Of a stretch of DNA of 64,000 nucleotides, positions 20,968 to 29,995 are shown in pieces. The position numbers and the translations under genes were made by a program. Source of the DNA: Sphingomonas sp. Mn802worker (GTDB taxonomy: Bacteria > Pseudomonadota > Alphaproteobacteria > Sphingomonadales > Sphingomonadaceae). Every line of letters starts with the position of its first letter. Positions within the stretch are counted from its first letter, which is position 1. Below the pieces are notes generated by a model. It saw only the letters and a program-made list of their open reading frames with translations. It did no database searches and was not told the DNA's origin. The stretch lies in assembly GCF_000382485.1 (NCBI RefSeq), contig NZ_AORY01000015.1, positions 124,001 through 188,000 of the forward strand. Direction: 5' to 3'.

Positions 20968-22239
20968 CTATCCGCCAGCGCGGCGCAAGCGTGCGACGAA
21001 GAAGCCGTCGCAGTTCCCTTCGTCGCCGAGCATCGTCGGCAGCGTGCGGACATAGCCGCGTTCGTGCGCGCTGATCCCGACGGGCAGTTCGTCGCTGCGC
21101 GCCGGTTCGATCGCATAATCGCCATGCGTGGCAAGAAAGTGATCAAGCTGCGCCTCGCCTTCCTCCGGCTCGAGCGAGCAGGTCGCATAGACGAGCACGC
21201 CGCCGGGCTTCACCCAATCGGCCGCGCGATCGACAATGCGCGCCTGCAACGCGGCAGCCTCCGCGATCACCGCCGGGTGCGCGCGGTAGAGCACGTCGGG
21301 GTGACGGCGAAAGATGCCGGTCGCGCTGCACGGCGCGTCGATCAGCACCGCGTCGGCTGGTTCAGAGGGGGACCAGTCGAGCACGTCGGCGATCGTCGTC
21401 TTGAACGGCAATCCGGTGCGCGCGCGGTTTTGCGCCAGCCGCTCGGCGCGCGTCTGCGACACGTCGACTGCCTCGACCTGCCAGCCGGCGGCGGCGAGCT
21501 GCAGCGTCTTGCCGCCGGGCGCGGCGCACAAGTCAAGCGCCTCGCCCGTGCCGCGCCCGATCAGCCGCGCGGGGATCGTGGCGGCGATATCCTGCACCCA
21601 CCAGCCGCCCTCGGGATAGCCGGCGAGCGTCGGGACGTCGCCGCCGTCGACGCGGACGTGACCGGGGGCGAGCGAAACGCCGTCTGGATGCACCACGCCG
21701 TCGTCGCGCAGCGTCAGGTCGAGAGGCGGAGGTACCGCAATCGCGCGTGCGGCGGCAGCGACCATCGCCTCGCCCCAGTTCGCGCGCCAGCGCTCCGCGA
21801 CGTGTGCGGGCAGCGTCGGCTGTTCGGGCAGGCGAGCGTTCTGGCGCATCAGCGCCCCGAACACGCCGTGGACCAGCCGCTTCGGACCACCGTCGATCAA
21901 CGGCAGCACGGTCGCGATCGCGGCGTGCGGGGGCGTGCCGAGCGACAACGCCTGAACGAGCGCGATACGCAGGACGAAGCGGGCCTTCGCATCGTCGGGC
22001 AACCGCTGCCGCGTCGCCGAGTCGATCAACGCGTCGAGATCGGGCAGCCGCCGGAGCGTCTCCGCCGCGATCGCGTGTGCGAGCCCGCGGTCGGGTCCGC
22101 CGTGGAGCGCGCGCGTCGCAAGCGGCAGCGCGGCGTCGAGCGCCTCACCACGCCGCAGCACCGCATCGAGCAGGCGGAGCGCGGCGCGCCGGGGCGCGGT
22201 GCCGAGCGGCTCGCCCGCGCGCGTCATGTCGCGCGCCAT
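20968..22239 (-). CDS. rsmB: 16S rRNA m5C967 methyltransferase RsmB family
   Basis: A 423-residue protein from the ATG at 22239 (a second ATG four codons later is possible). The N-terminal NusB-like domain (APRRAALRLLDAVLRRGEAL) is followed by a SAM-binding domain with LDLCAAPGGKTLQLAA, DVSQTRAERLAQN, the motif IV cysteine in IDAPCSATGIFRRHPD and the catalytic cysteine in VYATCSLEPEEGE. This arrangement is RsmB rather than RlmI or NOP2-type. Divergent from the DUF1674 gene. Confidence 0.93.
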   Translation of the reverse strand: MARDMTRAGEPLGTAPRRAALRLLDAVLRRGEALDAALPLATRALHGGPDRGLAHAIAAETLRRLPDLDALIDSATRQRLPDDAKARFVLRIALVQALSLGTPPHAAIATVLPLIDGGPKRLVHGVFGALMRQNARLPEQPTLPAHVAERWRANWGEAMVAAAARAIAVPPPLDLTLRDDGVVHPDGVSLAPGHVRVDGGDVPTLAGYPEGGWWVQDIAATIPARLIGRGTGEALDLCAAPGGKTLQLAAAGWQVEAVDVSQTRAERLAQNRARTGLPFKTTIADVLDWSPSEPADAVLIDAPCSATGIFRRHPDVLYRAHPAVIAEAAALQARIVDRAADWVKPGGVLVYATCSLEPEEGEAQLDHFLATHGDYAIEPARSDELPVGISAHERGYVRTLPTMLGDEGNCDGFFVARLRRAGG

Positions 22240-22338
22240 CAGCCGCGTGCTTCGTAGGAAAGGGCGGTCGTCTTGAAGCCGTTCATGCCGGCCTATATGT
22301 CGCCTGGGCACTACCCGCACAATCCGAAAGGCCGGTTC

Positions 22339-22500
22339 ATGGGAAAGCGCCCCGACAACGTGAAGCCGCCCGAATATCTGACGCCCAACACTCCCGTGCC
22401 CGCGCCCGAGCCGATGCAGCGTCCGGCCGAAGACCCGCTCGGCCGCGATCCCGTCCGCTATGGCGACTGGGAAAAGAAGGGCATTGCGATCGACTTCTGA
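22339..22500 (+). CDS. DUF1674 / SDHAF4-like protein
   Basis: A 53-residue protein from the ATG at 22339, with GAAAGG upstream; in-frame starts at 22297 or a TTG at 22273 would lengthen it by up to 22 residues. The C-terminal PLGRDPVRYGDWEKKGIAID is the diagnostic DUF1674 signature, shared with the mitochondrial succinate dehydrogenase assembly factor SDHAF4, which binds the flavinated SdhA subunit. A role in SDH assembly is by homology. It is divergent from rsmB and 121 bases ahead of transketolase. Confidence 0.85.
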   Translation: MGKRPDNVKPPEYLTPNTPVPAPEPMQRPAEDPLGRDPVRYGDWEKKGIAIDF

Positions 22501-22621
22501 GCCGCGCAGGTAGGCCGTTACGGCTATGGAACAAGGCGGAGCGAGCGTTTAAGGCGGCGGGCATTCGGCAACCGGGCGCGCATCGGTGCGTTCGCGCTTC
22601 AACCCGACAAGAGGCTCCCCG

Positions 22622-24700
22622 ATGACTGACACCGCTACCGCCCCCGCCGCCACGGCCACGGACCTGCACGAGGACGGCAGCCCCGCGCGGCTGCAGATCG
22701 ACACGATCCGCACATTGTCGATGGACGCGGTGCAAAAGGCGAACTCCGGCCATCCGGGTACGCCGATGGCGCTGGCGCCGGTCGGCTGGACCGTGTGGAA
22801 CAACTATCTGCGCTATGATCCCGGCGCGCCACAATGGCCCAACCGCGACCGGTTCGTGCTGTCGGTGGGCCACGCCTCGATGCTGCTCTACGCGTTGTTG
22901 CACCTGGCGGGCGTCGAGGAAGTCGACGGATCGGGCAAGAAGACCGGCAAGCCGGCGATCAGCCTCGACGACATCAAGCAGTTCCGGCAGCTGTCGTCGA
23001 AGACGCCGGGCCATCCCGAATACCGTCACACAACCGGGGTCGAGACGACGACCGGGCCGCTGGGGCAGGGTTGCGGCAACTCGGTCGGCATGGCGATCGC
23101 GGAGCGCTGGCTGGCCGCGCGCTACAACAAGCCTGGCTTCACTTTGTTCGATCACGACGTCTACGTCCTGTGCGGCGACGGCGACATGATGGAGGGCGTC
23201 AGCGCCGAGGCGGCGAGCATCGCGGGCCACCTGAAACTCTCCAACCTGTGCTGGATCTACGACAGCAACCACATTTCAATCGAGGGCGACACCGCACTCG
23301 CGTTCGATGAGGATGTGGGCAAGCGGTTCGAGGCCTATGGCTGGAACGTGATGCACGTGAACGACGTCAACGATGTGGCGGCGATGAATGCGGCGCTCGA
23401 CACGTTCAAGGCGACTAACGACAAGCCGACCTTCATCGTCGCGCACTCGGTGATCGGATGGGGCAGCCCCAAGGCCGGCAGCGAGAAGGCGCACGGCGAG
23501 CCGCTGGGCGTCGAGGCCATCGCCGAGACCAAGAAGGCCTATGGTTGGCCGGAGAAGGATTTCTACGTCCCCGCCGACGCCAAGACGGCGTTCGAGCAGG
23601 CGGTGCGCGGCCGCGGAAGCAAGCTGCGCGAGGAGTGGGAGGCGCTGCTTGGCAAATACAGCGAGCAATACCCGGCCGAGGCGGCTGAGCTGAAGCAACT
23701 GCTCGCCGACGAACTGCCCGAGGGCTGGGAAGACGCGATCCCCACCTTCGACGCGGACGAGAAGGGCCTTGCCAGTCGCGATTCGAGCGGCAAGGTGCTG
23801 AACGCGATCGTGAAGAAGGTGCCGTGGCTGCTGGGCGGATCGGCCGATCTCGCGCCCTCGACCAAGACCGACATCAAGGAAGCCGCCTCGTTCGAGGCGA
23901 ACAATTATGGCGGCACCAACTTTCACTTCGGCATCCGCGAGCATGGCATGGGCGCGGTGGTGAACGGCATGGCGCTGTCGCACCTGCGTGCGTACGGCTC
24001 CACCTTCCTCGTCTTCCTCGATTACATGCGCGCGCCGGTACGCCTGTCGGCGATCATGGAGGTCGGATCGGTGTGGATCTACACGCACGATTCGATCGGT
24101 GTCGGCGAGGACGGCCCGACTCACCAGCCGATCGAGCATCTGGCGACGATGCGTGCGATCCCGGGGCTCGATACGATCCGTCCCGGTGACGCGAACGAGG
24201 TCGCGGAAGCGTGGCGCGCGCTGATGAAGGACGGCAGCACGCCGGCGGCACTGGTCCTCTCGCGCCAGGCGCTGCCAACGATCGATCGCAGCAAATACGC
24301 GAGCGCTGCGGGTGTCGCGCAGGGTGGTTATGTGCTCGCCGACAGCGAGGACCCGCAGGTGATCCTGATCGCGACCGGCTCCGAAGTGTCGCTGGCGATC
24401 AAGGCATATGAGCAGTTGAAGGCGGAGGGTGTCGCTGCGCGCGTCGTGTCGATGCCGAGCTGGTATCGCTACGAGAAGCAGGACGACGCCTACAAGGAAA
24501 GCGTGCTGCCCAAGTCGGTCAAGGCGCGTGTCGCGATCGAGATGGCGGGCGAGATCGGCTGGGACCGCTATGTCGGGTACGAAGGCCGCACAATCGCGAT
24601 GTCGACGTTCGGCGCGTCGGCCCCGATTGCCAAGCTGCAGGACAAGTACGGCTTCACGGTCGAGAACGTGGTGAAGGTCGCTAAGGAAGTAATGGGCTGA
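22622..24700 (+). CDS. tkt: Transketolase
   Basis: A 692-residue enzyme; the ATG at 22622 has AGAGG upstream. Thiamine diphosphate binding is shown by CGDGDMMEGVSAEAASIAGH and the following CWIYDSNHISIEGDT; the substrate blocks NSGHPGTPMALAP, TTGPLGQG, HDSIGVGEDGPTHQPIEH and the C-terminal GSEVSLAI are all present. It moves two-carbon units among pentose phosphate and Calvin-type sugars. Transaldolase follows 88 bases downstream on the same strand. The 120 bases before it contain no gene. Confidence 0.97.
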   Translation: MTDTATAPAATATDLHEDGSPARLQIDTIRTLSMDAVQKANSGHPGTPMALAPVGWTVWNNYLRYDPGAPQWPNRDRFVLSVGHASMLLYALLHLAGVEEVDGSGKKTGKPAISLDDIKQFRQLSSKTPGHPEYRHTTGVETTTGPLGQGCGNSVGMAIAERWLAARYNKPGFTLFDHDVYVLCGDGDMMEGVSAEAASIAGHLKLSNLCWIYDSNHISIEGDTALAFDEDVGKRFEAYGWNVMHVNDVNDVAAMNAALDTFKATNDKPTFIVAHSVIGWGSPKAGSEKAHGEPLGVEAIAETKKAYGWPEKDFYVPADAKTAFEQAVRGRGSKLREEWEALLGKYSEQYPAEAAELKQLLADELPEGWEDAIPTFDADEKGLASRDSSGKVLNAIVKKVPWLLGGSADLAPSTKTDIKEAASFEANNYGGTNFHFGIREHGMGAVVNGMALSHLRAYGSTFLVFLDYMRAPVRLSAIMEVGSVWIYTHDSIGVGEDGPTHQPIEHLATMRAIPGLDTIRPGDANEVAEAWRALMKDGSTPAALVLSRQALPTIDRSKYASAAGVAQGGYVLADSEDPQVILIATGSEVSLAIKAYEQLKAEGVAARVVSMPSWYRYEKQDDAYKESVLPKSVKARVAIEMAGEIGWDRYVGYEGRTIAMSTFGASAPIAKLQDKYGFTVENVVKVAKEVMG

Positions 24701-24709
24701 CCCAGATCA

Positions 24710-24735
24710 GCGCGCCGCGGCAACAGGCGGCGCGC
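24710..24735 (+). terminator. GC-rich hairpin between transketolase and transaldolase
   Basis: GCGCGCCGC (24710-24718) pairs perfectly with GCGGCGCGC (24727-24735) across an 8-base loop, 9 bases after the tkt stop. There is no T-run, so partial attenuation or mRNA stabilisation is as likely as termination. Confidence 0.4.
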
Positions 24736-24788
24736 ATCACCATATCGGCTTCACACATTCCGCCCACCGGCGACCAGAGGACCAAGGC

Positions 24789-25892
24789 ATGAGCAAGCTC
24801 GAACAACTCCGCGACATCGGCCAGGCGCCGTGGCTCGACTTCGTCGACCGCAAGTTCCTCGACGCCGGTGGCCTGAAGAAATTGGTGGAGGAGGACGGCG
24901 TGACGGGCGTCACCTCCAATCCGACCATCTTCGAGAAGGCGATGGGATCGGGCGATGCCTATGCCGAAGGGTTTGCCGAGTTCGACAAGGCGACGCCGAA
25001 TGCCGAGCCGATGGCGCGGTATGAAGCCCAAGCGATCAAGGACATCCAATCGGCCTGCGACGTGCTGCGCCCGGTCTACGATCGGCTGTCGGGCAGGGAT
25101 GGCTATGTCAGCCTTGAGGTCTCGCCTTATCTCGCGCTCAAGGGGCCTGAGACGGCCGAGGAGGCCGAGCGGCTGTGGAAGGCGGTCGATCGTCCCAATC
25201 TGATGATCAAGATACCCGGCACCGACGACGGCGTCCGCGCGATCCGCGACACGATTGCCAAGGGGATCAACGTCAACGTGACGTTGCTGTTCTCGGTCGA
25301 GGCGTACAAGAATGTCGCGCACGCCTATGTCGAGGGGCTGGAGGAGCGCGTGTCGAAGGACATGGCCGTCGACCGGATCGCCAGCGTCGCGAGCTTCTTC
25401 GTCAGCCGCATCGACGGCAAGATCGACGACAAGATCGATGCGGGTACTGGCGGCGACGAGGCGAAGGCGCTGAAGGGTAAGGTCGCGATCGCCAACGCGA
25501 AGCTTGCCTATGCATGGTATGAGGAGTTCATCGCCTCCGACCGCTGGCAGAAGCTGGCCGCCAAGGGCGCGCGACCGCAGCGATTGCTGTGGGCCTCGAC
25601 CGGCACCAAGAACCCCGACTATCCCGACACGCTTTACGTCGACACGCTGATCGGTCGCGACACGGTTAATACGATGCCGCCCAAGACGATGGACGCATTC
25701 CGCGACCACGGCACGGTCAAGGTGACGCTGACCGAGGATGTGGACGAAGCGCGCAAGGTGATCGCCGACGCCGAACGCCTCGGGCTCGATCTCGACGGCG
25801 TGACGAAGACGCTGGTCGAGGAGGGTGTAGCGAGCTTCACCAAATCGTTCGACGACCTGCTCGCGGCCATCGGCAAGCAGAAGGCAGCCTGA
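24789..25892 (+). CDS. tal: Transaldolase
   Basis: A 367-residue transaldolase of the long actinobacterial/proteobacterial type (starting SKLEQLRDIGQAPWLDFVDR). The blocks GVTSNPTIFEKAM, VSLEVSPYLA, MIKIPGTDDGVRAIRDTIA and NVTLLFSVEAY are family hallmarks; the lysine in IKIPGT is the Schiff-base residue. It transfers dihydroxyacetone units between sedoheptulose 7-phosphate and glyceraldehyde 3-phosphate. Together with tkt and rpe nearby it covers most of the non-oxidative pentose phosphate branch. Confidence 0.96.
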   Translation: MSKLEQLRDIGQAPWLDFVDRKFLDAGGLKKLVEEDGVTGVTSNPTIFEKAMGSGDAYAEGFAEFDKATPNAEPMARYEAQAIKDIQSACDVLRPVYDRLSGRDGYVSLEVSPYLALKGPETAEEAERLWKAVDRPNLMIKIPGTDDGVRAIRDTIAKGINVNVTLLFSVEAYKNVAHAYVEGLEERVSKDMAVDRIASVASFFVSRIDGKIDDKIDAGTGGDEAKALKGKVAIANAKLAYAWYEEFIASDRWQKLAAKGARPQRLLWASTGTKNPDYPDTLYVDTLIGRDTVNTMPPKTMDAFRDHGTVKVTLTEDVDEARKVIADAERLGLDLDGVTKTLVEEGVASFTKSFDDLLAAIGKQKAA

Positions 25893-25898
25893 GCCTCA

Positions 25899-25926
25899 CG
25901 CTCCGCCGGGGCCAACCGGCGGAGCG
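25899..25926. terminator. Bidirectional hairpin between tal and wecB
   Basis: CGCTCCGCCGG (25899-25909) and CCGGCGGAGCG (25916-25926) form a perfect 11-bp stem with a 6-base loop in the 36-base gap between two convergent genes. No clear T-tail on either strand. Confidence 0.6.
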
Positions 25927-25928
25927 AT

Positions 25929-27092
25929 CTACGCGCTTGCGCGGTATGTCGCCTTGTCACGCGCGGCTGCCCAGCTGACCAAGGCGTCGATGATCCGCGG
26001 TACCGCGTGGCCGTCGCCGTAGGGGTTGTGGACGCCGCTCATCGCGGCATAGGCGTGCGCGTCGGTCAGCAGGCGCGTGACCTCGCGCACGATCGCTTCC
26101 TCGTCGGTGCCGACCAGCCGCACCGTGCCTGCATCGACCGCCTCGGGCCGCTCGGTCGTGTCGCGCATGACGAGCACGGGCTTGCCGAGCGAGGGCGCTT
26201 CCTCCTGAATGCCACCCGAGTCGGTCAGCACCAAGGTCGCGGCGTCGAGCATCGCGACGAACGGCAGATAGTCGAGCGGCGCGATCAGGCGGACATTGGC
26301 GAGATCGCTGAGCAGCCGGTTGACCGGCTCCTGAACATTCGGGTTGAGGTGCACCGGGTAGACGAAGTCGACGTCCGGGAATGCGCGCGCGAGCCGCGCG
26401 AGCGCCGCGCAGATTCGCTCAAACCCGGCGCCGAAGTTCTCGCGGCGGTGGCCGGTCACCAGCACCATGCGCCGGCCAGGTGACGGCAACGGCAGGTCGG
26501 CGGTCACCTGCGCGTGGAGCGAGGCGTCGCCGCGCAGCTTCGCGACGACGGCCAGCAGCGCGTCGATGACGGTATTGCCCGTCACCGTGATGATCCGCGG
26601 ATCGATGCCTTCAGCGCGCAGGTTCTGTGCCGAGCGGATCGTCGGCGCGAAATGGAGCGCCGCCAGTCCTGCGGTCAGTTTGCGGTTCGCCTCCTCGGGC
26701 CATGGTGCGTAGAGGTCGCCGGTACGCAACCCTGCCTCGACATGCGCGACGGGGATGCGGTGCCAATAAGCAGACAACGAGGCGGCAAGCGTCGTCAGCG
26801 TGTCGCCGTGAACCAGCACGATGTCAGGCGTCGTGGCTGCGAACACCTCTGCCATGCCCGACAGGACCGCGGTCGCCACTCCGGTCAGGTCCTGTCCCGG
26901 TCGCATGACGGCGAGATCGTGATCGGCAGAGAGGCCGAACAGCCGCATGACCTGATCGAGCATCTCGCGATGCTGCCCGGTCACGCACACCTTGGCGTCG
27001 AAGCGTGCGTCGGCGGCGAGCGCGAGGGCGAGCGGCGCCATTTTGATCGCCTCGGGGCGGGTGCCGAACACCGACAGAACCTTGATCGTCAC
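25929..27092 (-). CDS. wecB: UDP-N-acetylglucosamine 2-epimerase (non-hydrolysing)
   Basis: About 387 residues from the GTG at 27092, which has GGGGGC upstream and gives the family start ([20 protein letters not shown]); an ATG ten codons earlier is possible. The blocks [64 protein letters not shown] and [11 protein letters not shown] are diagnostic. It converts UDP-GlcNAc to UDP-ManNAc in the cytoplasm. With wecC upstream on the same strand it would supply UDP-ManNAc uronic acid for a surface polysaccharide. Confidence 0.95.
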   Translation of the reverse strand: MTIKVLSVFGTRPEAIKMAPLALALAADARFDAKVCVTGQHREMLDQVMRLFGLSADHDLAVMRPGQDLTGVATAVLSGMAEVFAATTPDIVLVHGDTLTTLAASLSAYWHRIPVAHVEAGLRTGDLYAPWPEEANRKLTAGLAALHFAPTIRSAQNLRAEGIDPRIITVTGNTVIDALLAVVAKLRGDASLHAQVTADLPLPSPGRRMVLVTGHRRENFGAGFERICAALARLARAFPDVDFVYPVHLNPNVQEPVNRLLSDLANVRLIAPLDYLPFVAMLDAATLVLTDSGGIQEEAPSLGKPVLVMRDTTERPEAVDAGTVRLVGTDEEAIVREVTRLLTDAHAYAAMSGVHNPYGDGHAVPRIIDALVSWAAARDKATYRASA

Positions 27093-27168
27093 AGCGCCCC
27101 CGCTTGGTCGTTCGCCTGCCATCCTAGCGGCACAGGGTTAACGAAGCGGTTATCATGGATCGGCGCGA

Positions 27169-28173
27169 TCAGCCGTCAATCGCATGATAGTCGCGATACC
27201 AGTCGACGAAGCGCGGGATGCCGACATCGATCGACGTGGTCGGCGCGTAGCCGAGATCGCGGTTGATCGCTGAGATATCGGCAAAGGTGCGGTGCACATC
27301 GCCGGGCTGCATCGGCTGATAGTCGCGGATCGCGGTGCGCCCGGTCGCCTGCTCCAGCACGTCGATCATGCGGCCGAGCTGCTCGGCATTGTTATTGCCG
27401 ATATTGTAGAGCCGGTGCGGCGCGACGCTGCCACCGGCCTTCGGCGCGCCGTCGTCGGCGGGCGGATGGTCGAGGCAGGCGACGACGCCCGAGACGATAT
27501 CGTCGATAAAGGTGAAGTCGCGCTGCATGTCGCCGTTGTTGAACACCTTGATCGGACGACCGGCGAACATCGCCTCGGTGAACAGCCACAGCGCCATGTC
27601 GGGCCGCCCCCAAGGACCATAGACGGTGAAGAAGCGCAATCCGGTCTGCGGCAGGCGATAGAGATGCGCGTAGGTTTCGCTCATCAACTCATCCGCCTTC
27701 TTGGTCGCGGCGTAGAGCGAGACGGGATGGTCGACCCGGTCCTCGACCGCGAACGGCATCTTGGTGTTGCCGCCATAGACCGAGGACGATGATGCGTAGA
27801 CGAGATGCGCGACGCGGCGATGGCGTGCAACCTCGAGCAGGTTGAGATGGCCGACGAGGTTCGCCTGCACATAAGCGTGCGGGTTTTCGATTGAGTAGCG
27901 CACACCCGGCTGCGCGCCGAGGTGGACGATACGGTCGAAATCGTACAGGCGCAGTGCCTCGGTCAGCGCCGCCATGTCCGCGAAGTCGATCCGGAGGAAG
28001 GTGAAGGCGTCGCCGTGCCGCTCGGCCAGTTGCGCCAGCCGCGCGTGCTTGAGCGCGGGCGGATAGTAATTGTTAACCACGTCGATGCCGATCACGCGAT
28101 CGCCGCGCGCGAGCAGCCGCTCGGCCACGTGCATCCCGATGAATCCGGCGACGCCGGTCACCAATGTCGTCAT
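27169..28173 (-). CDS. NAD-dependent epimerase, UDP-glucuronate 4-epimerase type
   Basis: A 334-residue short-chain dehydrogenase/epimerase; the ATG at 28173 has AAAGGA upstream. The NAD site is TGVAGFIGMHVAERLL, the next IDVVNNYYPPALKHAR is the typical UDP-glucuronate epimerase continuation, and the catalytic YxxxK is in SLYAATKKADELM with SSSSVYGGN before it. It would interconvert UDP-glucuronate and UDP-galacturonate. It sits between wecB (76 bases) and wecC (58 bases), so all three appear to be one operon for acidic sugar nucleotides. Confidence 0.9.
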   Translation of the reverse strand: MTTLVTGVAGFIGMHVAERLLARGDRVIGIDVVNNYYPPALKHARLAQLAERHGDAFTFLRIDFADMAALTEALRLYDFDRIVHLGAQPGVRYSIENPHAYVQANLVGHLNLLEVARHRRVAHLVYASSSSVYGGNTKMPFAVEDRVDHPVSLYAATKKADELMSETYAHLYRLPQTGLRFFTVYGPWGRPDMALWLFTEAMFAGRPIKVFNNGDMQRDFTFIDDIVSGVVACLDHPPADDGAPKAGGSVAPHRLYNIGNNNAEQLGRMIDVLEQATGRTAIRDYQPMQPGDVHRTFADISAINRDLGYAPTTSIDVGIPRFVDWYRDYHAIDG

Positions 28174-28231
28174 CTGTCGTTCCTTTGCGGACCGCGCTTT
28201 TCCTAGCGTGCTTCTCGGCCGCCCGCAGCGC

Positions 28232-29530
28232 CTAACTCGCCAGCCGCATCGCACGCGCGTCTGGCCCGGCCGGCTGATCGGGCCAGATACCGCGCGTATC
28301 ATAGACGTGCTTGTCGCTACGCTCCTCCAGCGGGACGGAGCGGAACAGGTCGTGGTCGACCAGCGCGATCATCACGCCCGCGCGCTCCAGCGCATCGTCC
28401 AGATCGACCAGCGTCGCACCGGTGCCGTCGAACGCGGGCGGCAGCGTGTCGGCATAGGGCTCGACGATCTGCACGCGCGATCCGAATCGTGTCGCCAATG
28501 CCACCGCGACCTTCAGCGCGGGGCTCTCGCGGAAATCGTCGATATTGGCCTTGAACGCGAGGCCCAGGCACGCGACCGGTACGCCAGGGTGGGCGGCGAT
28601 CAGCGCCGACGCGCGCGCGACGACGTGGTCGCACTTGGCATCGTTCACCTCGCGCGCGGTGCGGATCAGCTGCGTGTCCTCGGGCGCGCCGTGGACCAGG
28701 AACCAGGGATCGACCGCGATGCAGTGCCCGCCGACGCCGGGGCCGGGCTGCAGGATGTTGACGCGCGGGTGGCGGTTGGCAAGCCGGATCACCTCCCATA
28801 CGTCGACGCCCAGCGTCTCCGCCACGCGCGACAATTCGTTGGCGAAAGCGATGTTGACGTCGCGGAACGCATTCTCGGTCAGCTTGGTCATTTCCGCCGC
28901 GCGCGCAGTGGTGGTGACGCAGGCGCCGCGCACGAAGCGGCGGTAGAAGTGCAGCGCGCGCCTGGCACAGCGCGGGGTGATGCCGCCGATCACGCGATCG
29001 TTGTCGATCAACTCGACCAGGATGCGCCCGGGCAGCACGCGTTCGGGGCAGTAGGCGATCGCCACGTCGGCGTGCCCGTTCCCGCAGCGACCCGGCACCT
29101 TCAGGTCCGGGCGCAACCCGGCGATGAAGTCGCGCACCTGCTCGGTCGTGCCGACGGGTGAGGTCGACTCGAGGATCACCGTATCGCCGGCCTTCAGCAC
29201 CGACGCGACCGCGGTCGCGGCTTTCAGCACGTAGCCGACGTCGGGGACGTGGTCGGGTCCGAACGGCGTCGGCACCGCGATCACGAACACGTCGGCGGGC
29301 TCGATCTGCGTCGAGGCGCGCAAGCTGCCGCGCGCGACCACGCCCGACACCAGCCCGTCGAGATCGACCTCCTCGATATGGACGCGGCCGGAATTGACCG
29401 TCTCGACCACGTGCGGCGACACGTCGATGCCCAGTACCTGCGCGCCCGTCCGCGCGATCACCGCTGCGGTCGGCAGGCCGATATAGCCCAGGCCGAGTAC
29501 GCAGACCTTCAGTTCCGTTCCGCCGAGCAC
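28232..29530 (-). CDS. wecC: UDP-N-acetyl-D-mannosamine dehydrogenase family
   Basis: A 432-residue enzyme from the GTG at 29530, chosen because GGAAGAGG stands at the right distance and the length then matches WecC (about 420); an ATG at 29587 would add 19 residues. The NAD site is KVCVLGLGYIGLPTAAVIA, the middle has ESTSPVGTTEQVRD and AYCPERVLPGRI, and the catalytic cysteine is in PGVGGHCIAVDPWF. It oxidises UDP-ManNAc to the uronic acid in two NAD-dependent steps. First gene of the wecC-epimerase-wecB operon. Confidence 0.93.
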   Translation of the reverse strand: MLGGTELKVCVLGLGYIGLPTAAVIARTGAQVLGIDVSPHVVETVNSGRVHIEEVDLDGLVSGVVARGSLRASTQIEPADVFVIAVPTPFGPDHVPDVGYVLKAATAVASVLKAGDTVILESTSPVGTTEQVRDFIAGLRPDLKVPGRCGNGHADVAIAYCPERVLPGRILVELIDNDRVIGGITPRCARRALHFYRRFVRGACVTTTARAAEMTKLTENAFRDVNIAFANELSRVAETLGVDVWEVIRLANRHPRVNILQPGPGVGGHCIAVDPWFLVHGAPEDTQLIRTAREVNDAKCDHVVARASALIAAHPGVPVACLGLAFKANIDDFRESPALKVAVALATRFGSRVQIVEPYADTLPPAFDGTGATLVDLDDALERAGVMIALVDHDLFRSVPLEERSDKHVYDTRGIWPDQPAGPDARAMRLAS

Positions 29531-29663
29531 GAGCCACCTCTTCCATCCGCGCCCGCTGCGAACGGCGGGCAGGTCGACGCTTGCCATGGCGCACAAGTGG
29601 TTGCGTTTTCGGTAATGGCGCTTGGACGCACATCGCATCAACGCTGGGGGACGGTACGTTTAA

Positions 29664-29687
29664 GGAACCGACAAGGGGTCGAGGCGT
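29664..29687 (+). promoter_or_regulatory. Candidate EcfG (general stress response) promoter
   Basis: GGAAC (29664-29668), 16 bases, then CGT (29685-29687, continuing A instead of the consensus T). This matches the alphaproteobacterial EcfG pattern GGAAC-N16/17-CGTT at 8 of 9 positions and lies just before a small membrane-protein frame. Short motifs occur by chance, so support is moderate. Confidence 0.35.
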
Positions 29688-29699
29688 ACTATTGTTACC

Positions 29700-29831
29700 A
29701 TGATAAAAAATATTTCGATCGAGAGAGGACAGGTCGTCACTGCGGAGAAGATGCCGCCGATGACCGGAGTGGCAATTGGCTTGGCGCTTTGCCTGCCATT
29801 CTGGTTGATCGTTGCGGCGGTGCTTAGCTAG
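29700..29831 (+). CDS. Candidate small membrane protein (43 residues or shorter)
   Basis: The region 29531-29995 has no large gene. A frame from the ATG at 29700 encodes 43 residues, with a basic/polar start and a C-terminal membrane segment (GVAIGLALCLPFWLIVAAVL) ending at TAG. Internal ATGs at 29751 and 29760 would leave little more than the membrane segment; the one at 29760 has GGAG 12 bases upstream. I do not recognise a family. A possible EcfG promoter lies just upstream, but it would leave almost no leader for the first ATG. No homology evidence is available. Confidence 0.35.
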   Translation: MIKNISIERGQVVTAEKMPPMTGVAIGLALCLPFWLIVAAVLS

Positions 29832-29995
29832 CGTCCCTATCGTTCCCGCCGGATGCTCTCCCCCGTAGCTTCGGCAGCGGGATCAGCCGGACGTCGGAGC
29901 CCGCCTCATGGGGTCCCGGTTGCCCACCGCCTAATCGTGGGCCTATGCCCTGAACGGGTGACGTGCCTTCCTGCACGGCCTCGCGGGGTTGGACG

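Noticed and set aside
22528..22549. Possible EcfG promoter before transketolase (GGAAC followed by CGTT)
   Set aside because: The spacer is 13 bases, too short for the 16-17 of the consensus.
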